Positions 1 through 5,771 of a DNA stretch of 8,494 bases are shown one piece after another (position 1 is the stretch's first letter; each line of letters starts with the position of its first letter). Below the pieces are notes generated by a model, which searched no databases, was not told the DNA's origin, and saw nothing but the letters and a program-made list of their open reading frames with translations. The stretch is taken from positions 1-8,494 of the forward strand of contig JAILQN010000131.1 of NCBI GenBank assembly GCA_024699005.1. The letters are read 5' to 3'. Made by a program: the position numbers and the translations under genes. The DNA comes from Clostridia bacterium (GTDB lineage Bacteria; Bacillota_A; Clostridia; Oscillospirales; Acutalibacteraceae).

Positions 1-2015
1 GTCAGCGCGCCGGTCGGGCAGAGCTGCACGCAGAGCCCGCAGTTCGTGCACTTCGTTTCGTCAAGCGGAAGCGAGAACGCTGTGGTGACGCCTGTTCTGA
101 ATCCCCTGCCGAGGAGTCCCCATACGCCGAGCCCCATAGTCTCTTTGCAGGAGCGCACGCAGAGTCCGCAGAGCACGCACTTGGCCGGATTGCGCTCAAT
201 GAACGCGTTTTCGTCGTGAGTGTATTTCTGAGGCATCTCCCCGGCAAGCCGCTCGGGATGGATCTCGTATCTGCGGGCCACGTTCAGGAGTCTGCACCTG
301 AAGTATTCGCGGCAGCCGCACTCAAGACAGCGCTGCGCTTCCTTCTGAGCCTCTTCAACCGTGAGACCGAGCGAAACCTCGTCGAAGCATCTGCTTCTGA
401 TCTGCGCGTCAAGGACCTTTGCGACGGTCCTCGGAATGCTCTCCCTGTCGGATACGTCGACTTTTTCCTCGTCTCTTTTGCTCAGATACGGCTGTGTGAA
501 GTCGATCCTCTCACCTTTGAGATATGCGTCGACGACGTTGGCGCACCTGCCGGCTTCGCCTATCGCCTCGATCGCAATGGAAGCGCCCTTGTTCGTGGCG
601 TCGCCGATCGCGAAAACGCCTTCGATATTCGTTTCGAAACTGTCCTCATCGGCGATGATATTACCTCTGTCGGTGAGCGCGACTTCTCTGAGATCCGCAG
701 TATCAAGCTTTTGACCGATCGCCATGATCACGCTGTCAAGCCCGATATATTCTGTTTTGCCCTCGATGGGGACCGGGCGTCTTCTGCCGCTGGCGTCTGG
801 TTCTCCCAGTTCCATGATCTGCAGGGTCATACCGCAGACTTTTCCGTCCCGTCCGTGTATCTCTGTGGGATTGGTCAGGAATCTATATACGACGCCCTCT
901 TCCTTTGACTCCTTTATCTCGATCTTCTCGGCGGGCATTTCGTTCTCCGTCCTCCGGTAGATGACGTATACCTCGCTCGCGCCGAGCCTTACGGCGGTCC
1001 TGCATGCGTCCATGGCGGTATTGCCGCCGCCGCAGACGGCGACCTTTTTGCCGATCTCAAGAGGATTTCCCTTTATTACGCTTCTGAGGAAATCAATGCC
1101 GCCGTATACGCCTTCAAGATCTTCTCCCTTGACTCTCATGGGGCTTGATTTCCAGGCTCCCGGGGCGAGGATAACGGCGTCGTATTCTTTTTTCAGAGCT
1201 TCAAGCGTAACGTCCCTGCCGAGTTTTACGTTGTTGCGGAACCTGACTCCCGTTTTTTCGATCAGCGCTATCTCGCTGTCAAGCACCTTTTTGGGAAGCC
1301 TGTACTCAGGTATGCCGAAACGGAGCATTCCGCCCATTTTGTCCATCATATCATATACGGTGACGTCGTGCCCTGCAAGACGCAGATAATACGCCGCCGA
1401 AAGACCGCCGGGACCGCCGCCGATAACGGCCGCTTTTTTCCCTGTGGATGCCGCGGCTGCAGGAACGTAACTGTCGCCTTTAAGATCAAGATCCGCGGCA
1501 AACGCTTTGAGCTGTGCGATATTTATCGGTTCCTCTACCAGTTTTCTTCTGCAAGCCTTTTCACACGGATGAGGGCATACTCTGCCTATTGATGCGGGCA
1601 GCGGGATCTTGTTTTTGATAAGCTTCAGCGCTTCACCGAACTCACCGTTTGCGATAAGCCCCACGTACCCCTGACAGTCCGTATTCGCCGGGCATGCAAG
1701 CTGACAGGGAGCGATACAGTCGCCGTCGTGAGCGGACATAAGGAGCTCCGTCGCTATTTTTCTGGCCTTGATGACTCTTTCGCTTTCGGTATTCACGACC
1801 ATTCCGTCGCGGACCGTTGCGGAACATGAGCGAAGAAGCTTCGGCATTCCCTCGGCCTCGACGACGCAGAGTCCGCAGCCGCCGTAAGCTTCAAGCGAAT
1901 CGTCCTGACAGAGCGTGGGAATATCGATCCCGGCTGAGCGTGCAGCCTGAAGGATGGTGCTGCCGGAAGGAGCAGTTACTTCAATATTGTTTATCGTTAA
2001 TTTTACCATGTCCAT
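1..2015 (-). CDS. Fused [2Fe-2S]/GltD-like FAD-NAD(P) oxidoreductase/2x[4Fe-4S] protein, 3' end cut by window
   Basis: This is the catalytic-type subunit of a soluble NuoEF-like complex; 671 residues are visible and the reading frame is still open at the left edge. An N-terminal NuoG/HydA-type [2Fe-2S] domain has Cys36, 47, 50 and 64 (C-x10-C-x2-C-x13-C). A GltD-type cysteine-rich helical segment follows (Cys100, 104, 108, 114 and Cys147, 151, 155). A GltD/NfnB-like flavoprotein has an FAD motif GGGPGG at 199-204 and a second dinucleotide motif GGGNTA at 329-334. A CLECGC cluster region lies at 563-568, and a 2x[4Fe-4S] domain has Cys613/616/619/623 and Cys656/659/662/666. The start is the ATG at 2015: AAGGAGG lies 7 nt upstream and overlaps the stop of the nuoF-like gene. 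A second in-frame ATG two codons later is less well placed. The protein probably moves electrons between the NuoF-bound flavin, ferredoxin and NAD(P)(H), as in Stn-type bifurcating transhydrogenases. An H-cluster hydrogenase domain beyond the edge cannot be excluded. Domain calls are firm; the exact reaction is inferred. Confidence 0.9.
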   Translation of the reverse strand, partial: MDMVKLTINNIEVTAPSGSTILQAARSAGIDIPTLCQDDSLEAYGGCGLCVVEAEGMPKLLRSCSATVRDGMVVNTESERVIKARKIATELLMSAHDGDCIAPCQLACPANTDCQGYVGLIANGEFGEALKLIKNKIPLPASIGRVCPHPCEKACRRKLVEEPINIAQLKAFAADLDLKGDSYVPAAAASTGKKAAVIGGGPGGLSAAYYLRLAGHDVTVYDMMDKMGGMLRFGIPEYRLPKKVLDSEIALIEKTGVRFRNNVKLGRDVTLEALKKEYDAVILAPGAWKSSPMRVKGEDLEGVYGGIDFLRSVIKGNPLEIGKKVAVCGGGNTAMDACRTAVRLGASEVYVIYRRTENEMPAEKIEIKESKEEGVVYRFLTNPTEIHGRDGKVCGMTLQIMELGEPDASGRRRPVPIEGKTEYIGLDSVIMAIGQKLDTADLREVALTDRGNIIADEDSFETNIEGVFAIGDATNKGASIAIEAIGEAGRCANVVDAYLKGERIDFTQPYLSKRDEEKVDVSDRESIPRTVAKVLDAQIRSRCFDEVSLGLTVEEAQKEAQRCLECGCREYFRCRLLNVARRYEIHPERLAGEMPQKYTHDENAFIERNPAKCVLCGLCVRSCKETMGLGVWGLLGRGFRTGVTTAFSLPLDETKCTNCGLCVQLCPTGAL

Positions 2016-2022
2016 AACTCTG

Positions 2023-2029
2023 CCTCCTT
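2023..2029 (-). promoter_or_regulatory. RBS of the GltD-fusion gene, overlapping the upstream stop
   Basis: AAGGAGG lies 7 nt before the ATG at 2015 and overlaps the TAA stop (2028-2030) of the NuoF-like gene. The stop-to-start gap is only 12 nt. This fixes the start codon and points to coupled translation within one operon. Confidence 0.8.
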
Positions 2030-3773
2030 ACCGTTTTTCAATAGCTGCAAATTTGCAGGACTGCCAGCACTTGCCGCATTTGATGCATTTCGCGGGGTCT
2101 ATCTTATGCGGCTGCTTCACGCTGCCGGTGATCGCATCGACCGGGCAGTTCCTCGCGCAGAGGGTGCAGCCTCTGCATTTATCCTCAAGGATACGGTATT
2201 CGATAAGAGCCGCGCATTCGCCCGCGGGGCATTTTTTGTCCCTGATATGCGCTTCGTATTCATTTCTGAAATACCTTATAGTCGTCAGAACGGGATTCGG
2301 CGCCGTCTGACCGAGTCCGCAGAGCGAGCCGTCCTTTATGCCGTTGCAGAGTTCCTCAAGCAGTTCGATATCGCCTTCTTTCCCGTTTCCCTCTGTGATC
2401 CTTTTAAGGATCTCCAGCATCCTGGTCGTGCCTATTCTGCAGGGAACGCACTTACCGCAGCTCTCTTTCGCGGTGAAATCGAGGAAGAACCGGGCCATAC
2501 CCACCATGCAGGTGCTTTCGTCCATAACGACCATACCGCCCGAGCCCATGATCGCTCCGGTAGCGCCGAGCGCCTTATAGTCGATGACCGTGTCTATAAG
2601 CTCCGCCGGGATACAGCCGCCCGACGGACCGCCCATCTGCACGGCTTTGAATTGTTTGTCTCCCTTCATGCCGCCGCCGATATCGAAGATAACGTCGCGC
2701 AGCGTCTTGCCCATGGGTATCTCAACGAGTCCGGAACGTCTGATCTTGCCTGTCACGGCGAAGACCTTCGTTCCTTTCGAGCCCTCCGTGCCCATCGCGG
2801 CAAAAGCCTCTCCGCCGTTGTTTATGATCCAGCTGACGTTGGCGAAGGTCTCGACGTTGTTGATATTCGACGGTTTCCTCCAGAATCCGCTCTGAGCCGG
2901 GAACGGGGGCTTGAGCCTGGGCATGCCTCGGTGGCCCTCCAGACTCTCGATAAGCGCGGTCTCCTCGCCGCACACGAAAGCTCCGGCGCCGGCCTTGATC
3001 ATCATATGGCAGGAGAAGTCTGAGCCGAAGATATTGTCTCCGAGATAACCCGCATCCTCTGCCTGCTTTATTGCTCTTTTGAGCCGCTTTATTGCGAGCG
3101 GATACTCCGCCCTGACGTATACCACTGCGTTTTTCGCGCCTATGGCGTAAGCGCCTATCAGCATGCCTTCGATCAGGTTATGGGGATCCGATTCTATGAC
3201 GGCCCTGTCCATGAACGCGCCGGGGTCGCCCTCGTCCGCGTTGCATATAAGATATTTTTCATCGCCTTCGGCCTGTCTCGCGGCGTTCCATTTGAACCAC
3301 GTCGGGAAACCTGCTCCGCCTCTGCCCGCAAGACCGGAGGTCTTTATCACGTCGATGACGCCCTCGGGAGTCATTTCGGTCACGGCCTTTCTGAGCGCGC
3401 TGTAACCGTCGGCTTTTATGAAATCCGATATCTCATCGGGATTGATCACGCCGCAACGCCTTAAAGCGATCCTTGTCTGCTTTTTAAGGAACATGGAGTC
3501 CTCTTCGGATACAAGCAGACCGGATATCAGCTCTTCGTTGCCGGTTCTTGCGTACTCGGCGATCTTCGGAGCGTCGTTTTCGTCTACACGGACCAGCCTT
3601 TTTACGTCTTTGCCGTCCTCGTAGATATCAACGATAGGCTCAAGATAACACATACCTATACAGCCTGCTATCGTGAGCTCTGCGCCGGCAAGATCTTCGC
3701 GCAGAAGCGCCTGTCTGACTTTTTCCGCTCCGGCGGCGATACCGCAGGAACCCTCGCCTACTACTATTTTCAT
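2028..3773 (-). CDS. nuoF: NuoF-like NADH-binding FMN/iron-sulfur subunit (HydB/HndC/StnB type)
   Basis: This 581-residue protein is the NADH-oxidising subunit of a soluble complex. In order it has: a short thioredoxin-like ferredoxin remnant (1-80; Cys10, Cys38, Cys42); the NuoF core with the glycine-rich NADH/FMN loop GRGGAGFP at 150-157, NADEGDPGAFMDR at 178-190 and GAGAFVCGEETAL at 262-274; an SLBB region around 335-400; the [4Fe-4S] site ESCGKCVPC with Cys439/442/445 plus Cys485; a CPAGEC motif at 515-520; and a C-terminal 2x[4Fe-4S] domain (Cys533/536/539/543 and Cys563/566/569/573). The extra N- and C-terminal domains are typical of HydB/HndC-type soluble subunits and are absent from complex I NuoF. 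GGGAGG lies about 9 nt before the ATG at 3773, inside the end of the NuoE-like gene, whose stop is one base away (TGATATG), so translation is probably coupled. The symbol denotes the family; this is not respiratory complex I. Its N-terminal cluster site lacks one cysteine. Confidence 0.95.
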   Translation of the reverse strand: MKIVVGEGSCGIAAGAEKVRQALLREDLAGAELTIAGCIGMCYLEPIVDIYEDGKDVKRLVRVDENDAPKIAEYARTGNEELISGLLVSEEDSMFLKKQTRIALRRCGVINPDEISDFIKADGYSALRKAVTEMTPEGVIDVIKTSGLAGRGGAGFPTWFKWNAARQAEGDEKYLICNADEGDPGAFMDRAVIESDPHNLIEGMLIGAYAIGAKNAVVYVRAEYPLAIKRLKRAIKQAEDAGYLGDNIFGSDFSCHMMIKAGAGAFVCGEETALIESLEGHRGMPRLKPPFPAQSGFWRKPSNINNVETFANVSWIINNGGEAFAAMGTEGSKGTKVFAVTGKIRRSGLVEIPMGKTLRDVIFDIGGGMKGDKQFKAVQMGGPSGGCIPAELIDTVIDYKALGATGAIMGSGGMVVMDESTCMVGMARFFLDFTAKESCGKCVPCRIGTTRMLEILKRITEGNGKEGDIELLEELCNGIKDGSLCGLGQTAPNPVLTTIRYFRNEYEAHIRDKKCPAGECAALIEYRILEDKCRGCTLCARNCPVDAITGSVKQPHKIDPAKCIKCGKCWQSCKFAAIEKR

Positions 3774-3774
3774 A

Positions 3775-4248
3775 TCAGCCCGCCTCCCTTATCTGTTTCA
3801 GTATCTTCTTTGTTTTATCCGGCGTCAGCGAGCCGTAGGTATCCTCGTTGATCATCATTACCGGAGAAAGCGAACAGCAGCCGAGGCATGCGACGCATTT
3901 GAGCGAAAACAGACCGTCTTCGGTTGTTCCGCCGTCTTCGATCCCGAGTTCATCCTTTACAGTCTGCAGGATAAGCTCGCTTGAATTAACGTGGCACGCC
4001 GTGCCCTGACAGAGCATGATGAGGTATTTGCCCGCGGGGGCAAGACGGAACTGGGTATAGAATGTCGCCACGCCCATTATCTCGCTTATTTCCGTCCCTG
4101 TCTTTTCCGAAATGACCTCTATCGCTTCTTTCGGTAAATACCCGTAAATATCCTGCGTTTTCTGCAGAATCGTTATGAGCGAGCCTTTTGTACCGGCATA
4201 TTCGTCAAGAACAGGCCTTAAAAGCTCCGGATCAACACTTTTTTCCAT
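3775..4248 (-). CDS. nuoE: NuoE-like thioredoxin-fold [2Fe-2S] subunit (HydC/HndA/StnC type)
   Basis: This 157-residue protein is the usual length for the 24-kDa/NuoE family. It has an N-terminal helical bundle (about 1-65, containing the family signature GVATFYTQF at 59-67) and a thioredoxin-like [2Fe-2S] domain. The cluster ligands are Cys80 and Cys85 (CQGTAC) and Cys121 and Cys125 (CLGCC). In HydABC- and Stn-type complexes this subunit sits beside NuoF and accepts or stores electrons from its FMN. It is the first gene of the operon, with a good promoter upstream and AGGAGA about 10 nt before the ATG at 4248. The stop is one base from the NuoF-like start. Two further cysteines, Cys118 and Cys124, flank the second ligand pair. 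No signal peptide or membrane segment is present, which is consistent with a cytoplasmic complex. Confidence 0.95.
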   Translation of the reverse strand: MEKSVDPELLRPVLDEYAGTKGSLITILQKTQDIYGYLPKEAIEVISEKTGTEISEIMGVATFYTQFRLAPAGKYLIMLCQGTACHVNSSELILQTVKDELGIEDGGTTEDGLFSLKCVACLGCCSLSPVMMINEDTYGSLTPDKTKKILKQIREAG

Positions 4249-4281
4249 TTAACAATCTCTCCTGTGTCAATATGATTGCTT

Positions 4282-4310
4282 ATAATAACAAAAGCGAAAA
4301 AATAATTCAA
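4282..4310 (-). promoter_or_regulatory. Predicted sigma-A promoter of the NuoE/NuoF/GltD-fusion operon
   Basis: Read on the minus strand, a -35 box TTGAAT (4310-4305) is separated by exactly 17 nt from a -10 box TATTAT (4287-4282). The predicted transcript starts near 4275 and has a short leader of about 27 nt carrying the AGGAGA ribosome binding site (4263-4258). The promoter lies in the 77-nt gap after the isomerase stop, so the redox operon can be expressed independently of the upstream pair. Predicted from sequence only. Confidence 0.6.
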
Positions 4311-4325
4311 CCGTTTTCCTCATAA

Positions 4326-5078
4326 TTATCCGTAAAGCCTTTTCGCCTCCGCAAGACTTTCCGTCGGATCAATCAGCGGATTATACTCAAGGCCGCACGC
4401 TCCCTTATACCCTGCCTTATCGACCGCGGCAAAGATGTTCCGATAATCGCTCTCTCCGTACTGCAGCTCGTGTCTGCCGGGGTGTCCCGCGGCGTGCAGA
4501 TGCGCTATCAATTCAAGGTTTTCCGTTATATTCGGGATTATGTTTCCTTCGGAAATCTGCTGATGATAGATATCGAAAACGACCTTCACGTTCGGGCTGC
4601 CGGCTTCGCGTACGATATCGAACGCTTCTTCGGATGAAGTCAGATAATAGCCGGGATGATTGACCTTTATATTGAGCGGTTCGATCATAACTGTCACTCC
4701 CGCGCTCTCAAGTATACCGGCGCCGGCTCTGAGTCCTTCAACGATGGAGTCGTGCTGTTCTGTCCTGTCGGCTCCGGTATCGGGTCCGACCTGAGTGATC
4801 AGCTTCTTCACTCCGAGCCTGCGCGCCGCATCGCAGCTCTCTCTGATACCGTCGACCCACAACCCGCGGCAAGCGGGGTCCGTCAGTCTGAATTCGGTGG
4901 TACACATACTCAGAAGCGTAACGCCCGAAGCCGCGAGCGCCTTTGCTGCAGAATCCATATCCAGATGTTTCCAGCCGTATATCTCGGCATATTCATATCC
5001 CAATAAGGATATCTTTTCGATCGCCGTTTCAAACGGCAGATCGTTAAAAAAGCAAGGCAATGGTACGCAAAGTTTCAT
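4326..5078 (-). CDS. Sugar isomerase/epimerase, TIM-barrel family, hydroxypyruvate-isomerase-like
   Basis: This 250-residue protein belongs to the xylose-isomerase-like TIM-barrel (AP_endonuc_2) family, whose members isomerise or epimerise small sugars and hydroxy acids using a divalent metal. Candidate metal and acid-base residues are Glu133 (MIEPLN), Asp169 with His172 (FDIYHQQ), His193/His195 and Glu231 (GLEYNP). The stretch FDIYHQQISEGNI followed by HPGRHE closely resembles hydroxypyruvate isomerase (Hyi), which interconverts hydroxypyruvate and tartronate semialdehyde. Ketose 3-epimerases share the same fold, so the substrate stays open. The ATG at 5078 is chosen because GAGAGG lies 9 nt upstream and the protein then begins directly with the first barrel strand. 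A longer frame to 5150 would overlap the exonuclease gene. Its start is 16 nt after the exonuclease stop, so the two share a transcript. No glycerate-pathway partner gene is visible nearby. Confidence 0.85.
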   Translation of the reverse strand: MKLCVPLPCFFNDLPFETAIEKISLLGYEYAEIYGWKHLDMDSAAKALAASGVTLLSMCTTEFRLTDPACRGLWVDGIRESCDAARRLGVKKLITQVGPDTGADRTEQHDSIVEGLRAGAGILESAGVTVMIEPLNIKVNHPGYYLTSSEEAFDIVREAGSPNVKVVFDIYHQQISEGNIIPNITENLELIAHLHAAGHPGRHELQYGESDYRNIFAAVDKAGYKGACGLEYNPLIDPTESLAEAKRLYG

Positions 5079-5087
5079 AATACCGGT

Positions 5088-5093
5088 CCTCTC
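5088..5093 (-). promoter_or_regulatory. RBS deciding the isomerase start
   Basis: GAGAGG lies 9 nt before the ATG at 5078 and a few bases after the TAG stop of the exonuclease (5095-5097). It supports the shorter isomerase start and co-translation with the exonuclease gene. Confidence 0.6.
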
Positions 5094-5094
5094 T

Positions 5095-5631
5095 CTATTT
5101 ATTGAATGAACAGGTTCTGATAAACCCGCGGATATCAGCTCCGCTCTCAAGATACCTCAGCAGCAGACAGGCGCAGGCGCGGCTGTCGCTCCCCGCGTGA
5201 TGGTGATCCAGCGGGATGCCGTAATAATCGCACAGAACGTCAAGATTATGTTTTATTCCGGGCAGAAGCCGTCTGCCCATCTGTACCGTGCATATATAGC
5301 GCGCGTACGGTTTCCAGCCGATCGAGTAATACCGCAGACATTTTTTCAGCACGCCCATGTCGAACGCCGCGTTATGAGCTACCAGAAGCCCTCCGGACAT
5401 CAGCGGCTCGATTCTTTCCCAGACTTCCGGAAAATTCGGCGCGCCTCTGACAGTTTCTTCGCTGATCCCGGTGAGAACGGTGTTGAAATAATCAAAATGC
5501 GTCTCGGGATCGACTAAAGAGTAAAACTCATCTGCTATCACGCCGTCCTCTATCACCGTTATGCCTATCGCGCTCATACGGTCGCAAGCGCGGTTCGGCG
5601 TTTCGACGTCAAATACTGTGAATCGTGACAA
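5095..5631 (-). CDS. DnaQ-type 3'-5' exonuclease (DEDDh family), TTG start
   Basis: Starting at the TTG at 5631, the protein has 178 residues, about one exonuclease domain. The DEDDh motifs are all present: ExoI FDVET with Asp8 and Glu10, ExoII HNAAFD with Asp91, and ExoIII HAGSD with His145 and Asp149. It should be an active metal-dependent 3'-5' exonuclease on DNA or RNA ends. It carries no polymerase, helicase or BRCT domain, so it resembles the stand-alone DnaQ/epsilon-like or oligoribonuclease-like exonucleases common in Bacillota. The start is chosen because GGAGGT lies 6 nt upstream. An alternative TTG at 5655 lies inside the predicted -10 box and so could not be on the transcript. It is the first gene of a two-gene unit with the isomerase. 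The natural substrate cannot be deduced. Confidence 0.88.
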   Translation of the reverse strand: MSRFTVFDVETPNRACDRMSAIGITVIEDGVIADEFYSLVDPETHFDYFNTVLTGISEETVRGAPNFPEVWERIEPLMSGGLLVAHNAAFDMGVLKKCLRYYSIGWKPYARYICTVQMGRRLLPGIKHNLDVLCDYYGIPLDHHHAGSDSRACACLLLRYLESGADIRGFIRTCSFNK

Positions 5632-5637
5632 TACTGC

Positions 5638-5643
5638 ACCTCC
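5638..5643 (-). promoter_or_regulatory. RBS deciding the TTG start of the exonuclease
   Basis: GGAGGT lies 6 nt before the TTG at 5631-5629. There is no ATG in a suitable place, and the motif-bearing region starts only seven residues into the protein. The upstream TTG at 5655 has no ribosome binding site. Confidence 0.7.
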
Positions 5644-5653
5644 AGACTGTTTC

Positions 5654-5682
5654 AATATACAGAAAAATCAATTATCTGTCAA
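5654..5682 (-). promoter_or_regulatory. Near-consensus sigma-A promoter of the exonuclease-isomerase unit
   Basis: On the minus strand a perfect -35 box TTGACA (5682-5677) is followed after 17 nt by the -10 box TATATT (5659-5654). The expected transcript begins near 5647, leaving a very short leader with GGAGGT just inside it. It lies back to back with the promoter of the plus-strand hydrolase gene. Confidence 0.7.
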
Positions 5683-5705
5683 TGAAAAATCGCGGTCCAG
5701 ACGAA

Positions 5706-5734
5706 TTGACAAGCGATGCGGGAAATGTTAATAT
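5706..5734 (+). promoter_or_regulatory. Near-consensus sigma-A promoter of the GH123/DUF4091 gene
   Basis: A perfect -35 box TTGACA (5706-5711) is followed after 17 nt by a -10 box TAATAT (5729-5734). The transcript should start near 5741, giving a leader of about 31 nt with GGGAGG at 5757-5762, 9 nt before the ATG at 5772. The 23 nt between the two divergent -35 boxes (5683-5705) show no obvious palindromic operator. Confidence 0.7.
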
Positions 5735-5771
5735 CATCGAAGAAATCATACATTCCGGGAGGTAACGTCCG

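Noticed and set aside
216..908. Plus-strand open frame of 230 codons
   Set aside because: It is antisense to the GltD-fusion gene, whose cofactor and cysteine motifs cover the same bases. It shows no family resemblance.
2106..3023. Long plus-strand open frame of 305 codons
   Set aside because: It lies entirely antisense to the NuoF-like gene, whose motifs are unmistakable. The translation is Arg/Ala/His-rich with no recognisable motif and no ribosome binding site.
1..4248. Respiratory complex I (nuo) operon
   Set aside because: The NuoF-like protein has extra N- and C-terminal ferredoxin domains, and the third gene is a GltD fusion rather than NuoG. No membrane subunit is visible, so the soluble bifurcating-type family fits better.
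4297..4329. Terminator after the isomerase: 6-bp AT-only hairpin (ATAATT/AATTAT) followed by six T on the minus strand
   Set aside because: The stem is short and purely A/T with a 16-nt loop, so it would be weak. It also overlaps the -35 box of the next promoter. Some attenuation is possible but not supportable.
5079..5150. Upstream extension of the isomerase (start at 5150)
   Set aside because: It would overlap the exonuclease gene, lacks a suitable ribosome binding site and adds 24 residues before the first barrel strand. The ATG at 5078 has GAGAGG at the right distance.
5683..5705. Operator between the divergent -35 boxes
   Set aside because: No palindrome or direct repeat is visible in these 23 bases. 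The only symmetry is that of the two TTGACA boxes themselves.
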